Assembly (NCBI GenBank): GCA_958451615.1
Contig: CAUDQR010000027.1
Location: forward strand, 1 to 27,752
Origin: an uncultured Collinsella sp.
GTDB lineage: Bacteria > Actinomycetota > Coriobacteriia > Coriobacteriales > Coriobacteriaceae
Direction of reading: 5' to 3'
Length of the DNA: 27,752 bases
Numbering within the stretch: position 1 is the first letter of the stretch; each line of letters opens with the position of its first letter. Shown in pieces: positions 1 to 7,100 of the stretch. A model generated the notes under the pieces. The model worked only from the letters and a program-made list of their open reading frames with translations, had not been told where the DNA came from and ran no database searches. The translations under genes were made by a program, and so were the position numbers.

Positions 1-172
1 TGTTCTGCAGCTCAACACGGCCCTTGAGGGTGCCGAAGTAGTGACCCAGGTGCAGGCGGCCGGTGGGGCGGTCGCCGGTGAGCATGGTGAACTTCTCGGG
101 GTGCTGCGGCAGGTCGGCGCGGATCTGGTTGCTGCGCTCGAGGCTGACCTCATAGCTGAGCTCGTTGGGCAT
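1..172 (-). CDS. trpS: Tryptophanyl-tRNA synthetase, N-terminal fragment (runs off the window)
   Basis: Only the first 57 codons are present; the rest lies beyond the left edge. The enzyme charges tRNA-Trp with tryptophan in the cytoplasm. The visible protein begins MPNELSYEV and contains [20 protein letters not shown], which holds the class I synthetase HIGH signature in its HLGH form and the TGxxPTG approach typical of TrpRS. The ATG at 172 is chosen because AAAGGAG lies just upstream on the minus strand. A WecA-like fragment on the same strand ends about 90 bases upstream, so the two may be co-transcribed. Family assignment is firm despite the short length. Confidence 0.9.
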   Translation of the reverse strand, partial: MPNELSYEVSLERSNQIRADLPQHPEKFTMLTGDRPTGRLHLGHYFGTLKGRVELQN

Positions 173-261
173 GCTGTCTCCTTTTGGGTTGAGTGCCCGA
201 CCGGCATTGTCGGTCTTGGTTGAAGATGAAGCTACCAGAGAAACGGCGTCTCTTGCCGGAA

Positions 262-660
262 TCAACGATGGTTTTCGCCGTGTCGTCCCGCAGGGTCGTT
301 TCCCTTCTTGGGAAGGAGCCCCTCGATATGCTCGAGCCGCTCCTCATGGGCCACGTGCGCCGCGCGCTCCTCGGCGGCGAAAGCGGGGTCTTCGGGCGTG
401 ACGGTCTCATCTCGCTGAGTCTTGGGATTGTAGTGGTGACGCAGTACTGGCTCAAACAGGTGCAGGCGCGCGGCGAATAGCGCCGAGCACGCGAACAGCA
501 AGAGGAAGATCACCACGCGGGCTCCCACGGGGACCTGGTTGATCACCATGGCGCCGAGGGAGAGCAGTAGACACCATGCGTAGATGAGCAGGACCGCCTG
601 GCGCTGGTCGTAGCCCTCCTGGATCAGGCGATGGTGGATGTGGCCCTTGTCGGCCTCACC
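262..660 (-). pseudogene. WecA/TagO-like undecaprenyl-phosphate sugar-1-phosphate transferase, 5'-truncated
   Basis: This is the C-terminal part of a polyprenyl-phosphate glycosyl-1-phosphate transferase (MraY/WecA/TagO superfamily), a membrane enzyme that starts cell-wall polymer or polysaccharide synthesis on the lipid carrier. It shows the diagnostic ADKGHIHHRL histidine motif of the last large cytoplasmic loop, then two membrane segments (QAVLLIYAWCLLLSLGAMVI and VVIFLLLFACSALF) and a charged tail. Full family members have about 320-380 residues with some ten membrane segments; only about 130 residues are homologous here. Upstream of the HIHH motif the reading frame stays open, but it is antisense to the sugar isomerase and looks like no transferase. 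The gene therefore breaks near 650-668. It could be a true deletion or inversion scar, or an assembly chimera. Confidence 0.8.
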
Positions 661-668
661 CATGTGGA
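648..668. other. Junction between two decapitated divergent genes
   Basis: On the left, minus-strand sequence is recognisably WecA-like up to the codons for EADKGH (about 643-660). On the right, plus-strand sequence is recognisably isomerase-like from HVDLNYPEHV (about 661). Both genes lack their 5' ends, and there is no room for an intergenic promoter region. A short direct repeat, ATGTGG, occurs at 638-643 and 662-667, which could be microhomology at a deletion or a misjoin. The exact break cannot be fixed by eye. Confidence 0.65.
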
Positions 669-1502
669 CCTTAATTACCCTGAGCACGTGGTGGGCATCC
701 CCGCCGAGGAGATGAAGGCCAAGCTCGACGCACACGACCTTAAGCTCAACGGCACGGCTATTCGCTTTCGCAGCGATTTTATCAATGGGGACCTGGGCAA
801 CCAGGATCCCGCGCTCGCTGGAGAGGCGCTTAAGCTCTGCTATGAGGCCTGCGATTACTGTCGCACCTGCGGCGGCGATACCGTGACGATCTGGCTCGGC
901 CACGATGGCTTCGACTACAGCTTCCAGATCGACTACACCCACGTGTTTGACAACCTCGTTAAGGCGTTCCAGGCGGTCTGCGACTATGCGCCCGACCTGC
1001 ATATCTTCATCGAGTACAAGCCCTATGAGGAGCGCAGCTACGCCTATATCGATACGATGGGCCTCACCGGCATGATCCTCAACGCGGCGGACCGCGAGAA
1101 TCTGGGTGTCACGCTCGATTACTGTCACATGCTCATGAAGCACGAGAACCCCGCGATGGCTACCGATATCTTCGGCCGTGCCGGCAAGCTCTACGGCATT
1201 CACCTCAACGATGGTTACGGCGTGATGGACGACGGACTCATGATTGGCATGGCTGCGCCTGTCAAGATGCTCGAAATGCTCTTCTATCTCAAGAAGTACG
1301 CCTTTGACCGCGCCGTCTACTTCGATACGTTCCCGATTATCGAGGATGCGGAAGGGGAGTGCGCTCATAACCTCGTTATGATGAAGCTTATGAATGACGC
1401 CCTGGAAAGCGTGGGCCAGGAAAAGATTCAGTCCGTGATCGATGCAAACGATGCGCTTGCAGCGGCCGCGCTCGTGCGCGAGCTCTTCTGCACGATGGGG
1501 GG
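661..1502 (+). pseudogene. Sugar phosphate isomerase/epimerase (AP endonuclease 2-like TIM barrel), 5'-truncated
   Basis: The roughly 280 residues resemble the xylose-isomerase-like TIM-barrel family (sugar phosphate isomerases/epimerases). Visible marks are VDLNYPEHV near the start, DTVTIWLGHDGFDYSF, the strand FIEYKPYEER, GVTLDYCHMLMKHENP, YGIHLNDGYG and VYFDTFPI. These have the spacing of the Glu/Asp/His/Glu metal-binding barrel strands. The substrate is not clear; a keto- or aldose-phosphate fed by the adjacent PTS is a fair guess. About 25-35 N-terminal residues (the first barrel strand) are missing at the 5' junction. An open frame extends back to 631, but those codons are antisense to the WecA fragment. 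The 3' end runs in frame into the PTS gene instead of stopping. Confidence 0.7.
1497..1502 (+). other. Six-G run that fuses the isomerase frame to the PTS gene
   Basis: The codons ACG ATG GGG GGT AAT CAT TAT ATG carry the isomerase frame through into the PTS start codon at 1513. With seven Gs the same sequence would read ATG GGG GGG TAA and stop at once, leaving the G-run as a Shine-Dalgarno-like element about ten bases before the ATG. The present six-G state therefore looks like a one-base loss in a homopolymer, whether real or an error. Confidence 0.6.
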
Positions 1503-1512
1503 TAATCATTAT

Positions 1513-2886
1513 ATGAAACGCGATTGGGAAGCTACTGCCAAGGGCATTCTTGCCGCCGTGGGCGGCCCCGAGAACATCTCGGGCATGACGCACTGCGCCA
1601 CTCGTCTTCGCCTGAACCTACGCGACGATTCCAAGTGTGACGACGCGGCCGTCAAGGAGGTCGACGGCGTGGTCAACACCGTCAACTCGGCCGGCCAGTA
1701 TCAAGTGCTGATCGGCACCGAGGTGCCCAAGCTCTATGAGAAGTTCGAGCCGCTCGTCAAGGGCTCGGGCGCCGAGGTCTCCACGAGCACCTCCTCCGAT
1801 GAGGGTATCGTCTCCAGGATCTTCTCTGCTATCTCGGGCGTCTTTGCTCCGCTGCTGCCCGCCATGGCCGGCTCCGGTATCCTCCGTGGCCTGCTAATCC
1901 TTGCGGTTCAGCTTGGCCTTATCACCGAGGGCACGGGTACCTACACCATCCTCTACACCCTCTCGATGAGCGTGTTCTACTTCCTGCCGGTGCTTCTAGG
2001 CTTCTCCTCGGGCAAACGCTTCGGTGCGAGCCCGTACCTGTCGGCTCTGATCTGCGCCTGTTTGCTCTATCCCGATTTTATCGGCTTGATGGGCGATGCG
2101 GGCAACGGCGCCATGAGCGAGTTCTTCGGCATCCCCGTGGTGCTCATGAGCTACAACTCCACCGTTATCCCGGCCATCATCGCCATCTGGGTTTACTCGT
2201 TCCTCTATAAGTTCCTGGATGAGCATGTGCCCGAGACTCTCAGGCTCGTCGTGCTCCCCGCGGTCTCGCTGATCATCATGGTTCCCGCCACTATGCTCGT
2301 GATTGGTCCCTTGGGCGTCTATGCCGGCGAGGGCATTGCCTTCGTGGTCAACTGGCTCATCGCCCGCTCCAACGTACTTGCTGGCATCCTGGTGGGCGGC
2401 GGCTGGTCCGTGCTCGTCTCGATGGGTATTCACTGGGCCGTCAACCCTATCATGATCAACAACATCGCTTCCAACGGCTTCGACTACATTTGCCCGGCCA
2501 CCTTTGCCTGCAACTTTGCCGTTATCGGCTGCGCCCTCGGCGTCTTCCTCAAGGCCCGCGACCAGAAGCTCAAGAGCTTTGCTATGACCGGCGCCGTGAC
2601 CATCTGCCTCTCTGCCATCATCGAGCCCACGCTCTTTGGCATGCTCCTCAAGAATAAGAAGCTCTTCCTGGCTCAGATTATCGGCGGTGCCTGCGGTGGC
2701 GCGTTCCTCGGCGTTTTCAAGGTTGTCACCACTGCCTTTGTCTTTGGCTCCGTCACCACGTTCCCGGCCTTCGTCTCCTCCGATCCGATGAACTTCGCCT
2801 TCGCCATGATCGGTATGGTTATCTCGGCTGTTGTCGTCGGCGTGCTCGGCTACATCTTCACCGGTAAGGACGATCAGCTCGCCTAG
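1513..2886 (+). CDS. PTS transporter subunit EIIBC, glucose/beta-glucoside superfamily
   Basis: This is a 457-residue membrane permease that imports and phosphorylates a sugar. An N-terminal EIIB domain (about residues 1-90) carries the phospho-accepting cysteine, Cys28, in GMTHCATRLR. A linker near 95-110 leads to an EIIC domain (about 115-450) with many hydrophobic helices and the conserved stretch MGIHWAVNPIMINNIASNGF followed by IIEPTLFG. There is no EIIA domain, so phosphate must come from an EIIA elsewhere. The start at 1513 (MKRDWEATAKGILAAVGG) matches the usual EIIB beginning, although the frame is open further upstream through the isomerase. Pairing with an isomerase and a downstream DeoR regulator suggests a dedicated sugar operon. 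The sugar cannot be named from sequence. Confidence 0.85.
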   Translation: MKRDWEATAKGILAAVGGPENISGMTHCATRLRLNLRDDSKCDDAAVKEVDGVVNTVNSAGQYQVLIGTEVPKLYEKFEPLVKGSGAEVSTSTSSDEGIVSRIFSAISGVFAPLLPAMAGSGILRGLLILAVQLGLITEGTGTYTILYTLSMSVFYFLPVLLGFSSGKRFGASPYLSALICACLLYPDFIGLMGDAGNGAMSEFFGIPVVLMSYNSTVIPAIIAIWVYSFLYKFLDEHVPETLRLVVLPAVSLIIMVPATMLVIGPLGVYAGEGIAFVVNWLIARSNVLAGILVGGGWSVLVSMGIHWAVNPIMINNIASNGFDYICPATFACNFAVIGCALGVFLKARDQKLKSFAMTGAVTICLSAIIEPTLFGMLLKNKKLFLAQIIGGACGGAFLGVFKVVTTAFVFGSVTTFPAFVSSDPMNFAFAMIGMVISAVVVGVLGYIFTGKDDQLA

Positions 2887-2942
2887 TCTTGCTTTGAGGC
2901 CCCACACCATGTGTCCAAGGCTAAGACCGACTTCCATCTAAT

Positions 2943-2978
2943 AAAGGGTCGCTGTTTATATCGCAGCGGCCCTTTTTT
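2943..2978 (+). terminator. Rho-independent terminator after the PTS gene
   Basis: A stem of about 11 pairs (AAGGGTCGCTG with CAGCGGCCCTT, one G-T pair) has a nine-base loop and is followed by a T-run. It lies 57 bases after the PTS stop codon. Confidence 0.85.
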
Positions 2979-3037
2979 GCTTTTGATTGACATGATTGGA
3001 GTAAACTTTGAAAACAGATGAAAAGGACGGAACGCCG

Positions 3038-3774
3038 ATGATTCCGTATGAGCGCATGAACTGATTCTCAATAAGCTTAAGGAGGTCGATCTGCTCAAGA
3101 TCGACGAGCTCGCGGCCTTTATGCCCGATGTGTCGATGTCTACGCTTCGCCGTGACCTCAAAGAACTTGAGAAGCGGGGGAGCATCGAGTATCTGACCGG
3201 CGGCGCGGTTAAGTTGCATTCCGCGGCTCACGAGGCGAGCGTTTTTGAGAAGGGTGCGCAGCGGAGCAGCGAGAAGGACCTGATCGCGCGTTGTGCGGCG
3301 GCGGAGGTCGAGGACGGTGAGACGGTCTATGTCGACTCCGGTACCACCGCGATGGCGCTCCTGAGCCTGCTCGTCGACAAGCCGGTGACTATCTACACCA
3401 CCAACGGCTATGCATGTTGGTTTACGGGCGAGCTTGCTGCTAAGGTGGTGGTAATTGGCGGCGACTTCAACCCCGTTACCTGCTCGCTCACCGGTCCTAT
3501 GGTTGAGAGCGCGCTGCGCGAGCTGTACTTTGACCGGGCGTTTATAGGTGTCAACGCGGTGGACGAGGACCGCGGCATCATGACGCCAGGTTATCCCGAG
3601 GCTATCAAAAAACGTATCGTGATGCAGAATTCCCAGGCGAGTTACGTACTCGCCGATAGCTCCAAGTTCCACGTGTTTTCAAATGTAAAGGTGTGCGACC
3701 TGGAGGGCTTTACTGTTATTTCCGACAAGCGCGACGCCAAAATCGGCGAACGCGTCAAAATGATCACGGCCTAG
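3038..3774 (+). pseudogene. DeoR-family transcriptional regulator with an apparent N-terminal frameshift
   Basis: DeoR-family repressors bind DNA through an N-terminal winged helix-turn-helix and sense a sugar phosphate with the C-terminal domain. The sensor is intact here (VYVDSGTTAMALLSLL, IYTTNG, VVVIGGDFNP, RAFIGVNAVDEDRGIMTPG, VLADSSKF). The expected start, ATG at 3038 after AAAAGGACGG, reads MIPYERMN and then hits TGA at 3062. The matching continuation ILNKLKEVDLLKIDELAAF begins at 3064, one base out of frame. One base, as in AAC-CTG-ATT, would restore MIPYERMNLILNKLKEVDLL, a standard DeoR opening. The first ATG in the downstream frame (3121) lies inside the helix-turn-helix and would leave a protein of 217 residues without a proper DNA-binding domain. 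This is either a recent null mutation or a sequencing error. It probably regulated the upstream PTS operon. Confidence 0.75.
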
Positions 3775-3780
3775 GATACT

Positions 3781-3845
3781 GGGGCATCGCATCTTGCCCT
3801 CAAGCCGTTGCCCACGTAACGAAGCGTGAGGCAAACGTGCGCCCC
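3781..3845. repeat. Inverted-repeat element, short member of the intergenic family
   Basis: The element lies between the convergent deoR and HAD genes. The arms are GGGGC...GC..TTGCC (3781-3798) and GGCAAACGTGCGCCCC (3830-3845). Its inner left part, ATCTTGCC-TCAAGCCGTTGC (3791-3811), matches the copies at 22281 and 23581 with only a few differences. It may also act as a bidirectional terminator. Confidence 0.6.
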
Positions 3846-3861
3846 ATTCCTGATTTGGGGA

Positions 3862-4620
3862 CTAGCTTAGTTCGTCGGCTACTTGGTGCTCGTAGAAGGC
3901 TTCGATTACGGCGTTGAAGTCGCGGGCGAAGTCTTCCATGGTTCCGCGCCAGGTGGCGAGTCCCGGCTTTCCCTGGCCAACATAGGCAGTTTGGATACCG
4001 CAGGCGGGACTGGGGAAGTCGCGCTTGGGGTCGTTGCCTACCATAAGGACCTCGTGCGGCTCGAGCCCCATTGCCTGCAGCTGCTCGAGGTAATAGGTGG
4101 CATCGGGCTTGCAGCGGGTGGCATTTCCCATGTGCGTGACGAGCTCAAAGGGGGCGTCGGCCAGGTCGCCCCAACCCATGCGGCACTCGATGGCCCCCTG
4201 GGGAAAGCTGGGGTTGGTAAAGAGCGCGCAGCGCAGACCTGCGTTCTGTACGGCCTGGAGTGCGGCGTGTGCGCCCGGCATGGCGTGGGCGTTGATGACG
4301 TCGTCATTCTTGTGGGGAAGAACTTCGCGATCGTAGTAGGTAAATGCCTCGTAGATCATGGGGTCGGAGAGGCAGATACCACATCTGCGCTCGACCTCGG
4401 TCTGGTAAAACTCAAGATTGGTGCGATTGTCCGTGCCGCTGCGGCGATTGGCGTTGAGGTCGACCAGGATGGTGCCGAGGCGTGCCATCGTGCCACCGCG
4501 GCTGCGGCGCCCGATATCCGCGAGCATCGACGAGACATCCTTAAAATAGCGAAGGATGAACGCGTTGAGGTTGATGCTAAGAAGCGTCTCGTCCATATCG
4601 AAAACGACTGCTTTGAGCAC
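3862..4620 (-). CDS. HAD-superfamily hydrolase
   Basis: A 252-residue cytosolic haloacid-dehalogenase-like phosphatase. All four motifs are visible: motif I DMDET (nucleophile Asp) near the N-terminus, motif II in ALFTNPS, the motif III lysine in RCKPDATYY, and motif IV in VGNDPKRDFPSP. A helical cap of about 80 residues sits between motifs I and II, which is usual for small-molecule phosphatases. The start is taken as GTG at 4620, just before LKAVVFDMDETLL, with GAAAGGT upstream. A longer frame to 4791 is open but adds no HAD-like sequence. The substrate is unknown. The gene is transcribed away from rpsA and convergent with the deoR remnant. Confidence 0.88.
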   Translation of the reverse strand: MLKAVVFDMDETLLSINLNAFILRYFKDVSSMLADIGRRSRGGTMARLGTILVDLNANRRSGTDNRTNLEFYQTEVERRCGICLSDPMIYEAFTYYDREVLPHKNDDVINAHAMPGAHAALQAVQNAGLRCALFTNPSFPQGAIECRMGWGDLADAPFELVTHMGNATRCKPDATYYLEQLQAMGLEPHEVLMVGNDPKRDFPSPACGIQTAYVGQGKPGLATWRGTMEDFARDFNAVIEAFYEHQVADELS

Positions 4621-4935
4621 GCGGGCACCTTTCTCGTAAAATCGATCTAGAATCGTTGGCTCCGGATACTTTACCCCAAAGCCGAATGCCTGGCTGGTTA
4701 TCGTCAAGTTGCGGAGACGTGTGTTCATAAGATTACGAAAAAGTCTCCACACGAGTAAAAAATCGCAGTTCACGCTTGAAATCGAACTCATTTCCCCGTA
4801 ACCTATACGAACGTGATTGCATAAGCGTCACATTAGTATCTGTCGGCTCCCGAGTGTTCCTAAACGTTGTGTGCTTGTCGCACCCTTCTGTAGGTCCTAG
4901 CAATCGGGGCCCCGTAGTTCGAAAGGGGTCCACCT
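4621..4935. other. Divergent intergenic region upstream of rpsA
   Basis: This 315-base gap separates the HAD gene from rpsA and must hold their divergent promoters. I could not identify a convincing -35/-10 pair for either. The sequence is noticeably more AT-rich than the genes around it. Its end forms the rpsA leader hairpin, listed separately. No open reading frame of recognisable type was seen. Confidence 0.5.
4907..4931 (+). promoter_or_regulatory. Leader hairpin covering the rpsA Shine-Dalgarno sequence
   Basis: GGGCCCC (4907-4913) can pair with GGGGTCC (4925-4931), seven pairs including one G-U, across an 11-base loop. The right arm contains the GGGG of the rpsA ribosome binding site (AAAGGGG, 4922-4928), so the folded form would hide it. 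The left arm is part of the 10-base palindrome CGGGGCCCCG. Confidence 0.5.
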
Positions 4936-6102
4936 TTGAGTGAGATTCAGAACTCGTCCATTTTCTCTCTTGACGATGTCAACGAGGAGGAGATGAACAA
5001 CCTCATCGACGGTACGATTACCGACTTTGATGAGGGCGATCTCGTTAACGGCACTGTCGTTAAGATCGAGCATGACGAGGTGCTCGTTGACATCGGATTC
5101 AAGTCCGAGGGCGTTATTCCGGTCCGCGAGCTGTCCATCCGCAAGGACGCTAACCCTGCAGACATCGTTGCACTCGGTGATCCTATCGAGGCTCTGGTTC
5201 TCCAGAAGGAGGACAAGGACGGTCGTCTGGTCCTGTCCAAGAAGCGTGCCGAGTACGAGCGTGCTTGGAACCGCATCGAGGAGAAGTTCAACTCCGGCGA
5301 GAACGTCGAGGGCGAGGTTATCGAGGTTGTCAAGGGCGGCCTGATTCTCGACATCGGCCTGCGTGGCTTCCTGCCCGCTTCCCTCGTCGACCTCCGTCGT
5401 GTCAAGGACCTCACCTCCTACATGGGCACCCGCATCGAGGCCCGCGTCATCGAGATGGACCGCAACCGCAACAACGTCGTCCTCTCCCGTCGTGTCGTGC
5501 TCGAGGAGTCCCGTAAGGCCGAGCGCTCCGAGATCCTGTCCAAGCTCAAGTCTGGCATGCGTCTCCAGGGCACCGTTTCCTCCATCGTCGACTTCGGCGC
5601 CTTCGTCGACCTCGGCGGTATCGACGGCCTCATCCACATCTCCGAGCTCTCCTGGAACCACGTCAACCATCCTTCCGAGGTTGTCAAGGTCGGCCAGGAG
5701 GTCGAGGTCGAGGTTCTCGACGTCGATCTCAACCGCGAGCGCATCTCCCTGGGTCTCAAGCAGACCACCGAGGATCCGTGGCGCGCACTGGTCAAGAAGT
5801 ACCCCGTCGGCGCTATCGTCGAGGGCACGGTGACCAAGCTTGTCCCGTTTGGCGCTTTCGTCGACCTGGGCGAGGGCATCGAGGGCCTGGTGCACATCTC
5901 CGAGATGGCCAACAAGCACGTCGACCAGCCTTCTCAGGTCACCCACGTTGGCGACAAGGTTCAGGTCAAGGTCATGGAGATCGACCTCGACCGTCGTCGT
6001 ATCTCCCTGTCCATGAAGTCCGCTGCTGAGACTCTGGGCGTCGAGATCGAGGTCACCCCGCTGCCTTCCGAGAAGAAGGACGAGGAGACCGACGCCGAGT
6101 AA
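4936..6102 (+). CDS. rpsA: 30S ribosomal protein S1
   Basis: S1 binds mRNA on the small ribosomal subunit and helps initiation on structured leaders. The 388 residues contain four S1 (OB-fold) repeats, at about 35-105, 122-187, 208-276 and 293-361. Marks include GVIPVREL, GLRGFLPASLVD, VDFGAFVDLGGIDGLIHISE and VPFGAFVDLGEGIEGLVHIS. Four repeats is the form typical of Actinobacteria and Firmicutes, against six in E. coli. The start is TTG at 4936 (MSEIQNSSIFSLDD) with AAAGGGG seven bases upstream; no ATG fits before the first domain. Codon use is strongly biased to C-ending codons, as expected for a highly expressed gene. A weak start codon plus a hidden ribosome binding site suggests translational control. 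Confidence 0.96.
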   Translation: MSEIQNSSIFSLDDVNEEEMNNLIDGTITDFDEGDLVNGTVVKIEHDEVLVDIGFKSEGVIPVRELSIRKDANPADIVALGDPIEALVLQKEDKDGRLVLSKKRAEYERAWNRIEEKFNSGENVEGEVIEVVKGGLILDIGLRGFLPASLVDLRRVKDLTSYMGTRIEARVIEMDRNRNNVVLSRRVVLEESRKAERSEILSKLKSGMRLQGTVSSIVDFGAFVDLGGIDGLIHISELSWNHVNHPSEVVKVGQEVEVEVLDVDLNRERISLGLKQTTEDPWRALVKKYPVGAIVEGTVTKLVPFGAFVDLGEGIEGLVHISEMANKHVDQPSQVTHVGDKVQVKVMEIDLDRRRISLSMKSAAETLGVEIEVTPLPSEKKDEETDAE

Positions 6103-6126
6103 ATCGGTTTGACGATCACTTGTTGT

Positions 6127-6160
6127 AAGGGATCCGTCCGCAATGGACGGGTCCTTTTTG
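6127..6160 (+). terminator. Rho-independent terminator after rpsA
   Basis: AAGGGATCCGTCC pairs with GGACGGGTCCTT over a five-base loop (GCAAT), followed directly by a T-run. It lies about 25 bases after the rpsA stop. Confidence 0.9.
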
Positions 6161-6212
6161 CATTTACTGCTGAGATGCACGATGCTGTCCGGGCTGTCCG
6201 TTGCTATTGGGT

Positions 6213-6288
6213 TGTCGGTGCATGAAAAAATGCCGACATCCCGCCTCGGGGAGGAGGCGGGAACGCACCGAATAGACGGAGGGGTGCG
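6213..6288. other. Three tandem hairpins in the rpsA-rnpB gap
   Basis: The 323-base space between rpsA and rnpB has no recognisable gene. It holds three back-to-back stems: GTCGG(TG)CAT with ATGCCGAC around 6213-6236, CCCGCCTC with GAGGCGGG (6240-6261), and CGCACC with GGTGCG (6264-6288). No T-run follows the last stem, so these are not simple terminators. They may belong to a small RNA or a processed leader. The rest of the gap shows only the rnpB promoter. Confidence 0.35.
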
Positions 6289-6390
6289 GAGCGCGGTCGC
6301 GTCTCGACTGACGACGTTGCCCATCGACATCCTTATTGTACTGCATGACATGGTTCTTGGTTTATCGTGTCGAGCGCTTGTGTTGTGCCA

Positions 6391-6417
6391 TTGCCTGCGG
6401 CAACGGTGTGCTACACT
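6391..6417 (+). promoter_or_regulatory. Probable rnpB promoter
   Basis: TACACT (6412-6417) is a good -10 box. TTGCCT (6391-6396) is a possible -35 with a short 15-base spacer. The implied start of transcription, around 6424, fits the 5' end of the RNase P RNA. Confidence 0.5.
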
Positions 6418-6425
6418 CTTTCACT

Positions 6426-6787
6426 GCTGAGTGGGCCAGACGGTCGCGCGATGTGCTGCTTGCAGCACGCGTGAGGAAAGTCCGGGCTCCAGAGGGCGGG
6501 ATGCCGGCTAACGGCCGGGCGGAGTGATCCGACGGAAAGCGCCGCAGAAAAGAAGACTCCCACCTGCGCCGCAAGGCGTAAAGGGAAAAGCTGAAACGGT
6601 GGTGTAAGAGACCACCAGCGTCGTGGTAACACGGCGGCTTGGCAAGCCCCATCCGGAGCAAGCGCGAATAGGAACGCTATGGGCCGGCCCGGTCCGCGTT
6701 CGGGTAGCGTGCGTGGAGCTGCACGGTAACGTGCAGACAAGATAAATGACCGTTCACGACAGAACCCGGCTTACAAGCCCACTCAGC
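6426..6787 (+). ncRNA. rnpB: RNase P RNA (type A)
   Basis: This is the catalytic RNA that trims the 5' leader of tRNA precursors. The ends pair as helix P1, GCTGAGTGGGC (6426-6436) with GCCCACTCAGC (6777-6787). Conserved core sequences are present in order: GAGGAAAGTCCGGGCTCC near the 5' side, AAACGGTGGTGTAAGAGACC-type P10-P11 sequence, and near the 3' end GATAAATGACCG and ACAGAACCCGGCTTAC. The length of about 362 nucleotides is normal for the bacterial type A RNA. It is an independent transcript between rpsA and the YigZ gene. Confidence 0.96.
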
Positions 6788-6804
6788 AACTATGTTGACG
6801 CTGC

Positions 6805-6902
6805 GACGGCGTCAGCTGGCCGATTTGGCGCTCATTCGTCGGTCGCCGCCATAAGGCGTGCTCCCTCCTCTTTCGGGCCAAATCGACTCAGCTGACGCCG
6901 TC
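6805..6902. repeat. Long inverted repeat downstream of rnpB
   Basis: The left arm GACGGCGTCAGCTG..CGATTTGGC (6805-6829) pairs with GCCAAATCG..CAGCTGACGCCGTC (6877-6902), almost perfectly over about 24 pairs, enclosing some 47 bases. A T-run starts at 6908, so it may terminate rnpB. Its 98-base span and the CTCCTCTTTC just before the right arm resemble the elements at 22263 and 23561, but the arm sequences differ. Confidence 0.7.
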
Positions 6903-7097
6903 TCGCTGTTTTTGCCTGGTCATCGGCGGCCCCATTTTTGTCGCAAACTTGTCTTTCAAGGCACCTTGCTCGTGCTGACGGGTTCTCGCTGTTGGTGACG
7001 GATTCATCGGCGTTGCCATTCTTTTCGCCGGGGTTATCGGTGCGGGCTTTGCCGTATTATTGAGACTGTTTGTTGCTTTGCTTGTTGTTGAGGGGCT
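6903..7097. other. Gap between the rnpB inverted repeat and the YigZ gene
   Basis: With the preceding inverted repeat, the gene-free space after rnpB is about 310 bases. This part is T-rich and contains one short hydrophobic open stretch (around 6990-7095) with no start codon or ribosome binding site. I recognise no gene, and no clear promoter for the YigZ gene. Confidence 0.4.
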
Positions 7098-7100
7098 TTG

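Noticed and set aside
670..1593. Upstream part of the minus-strand frame containing the WecA fragment
   Set aside because: Beyond about 660 the sequence is antisense to the isomerase and has none of the transferase membrane helices, so it is not part of a real WecA protein.
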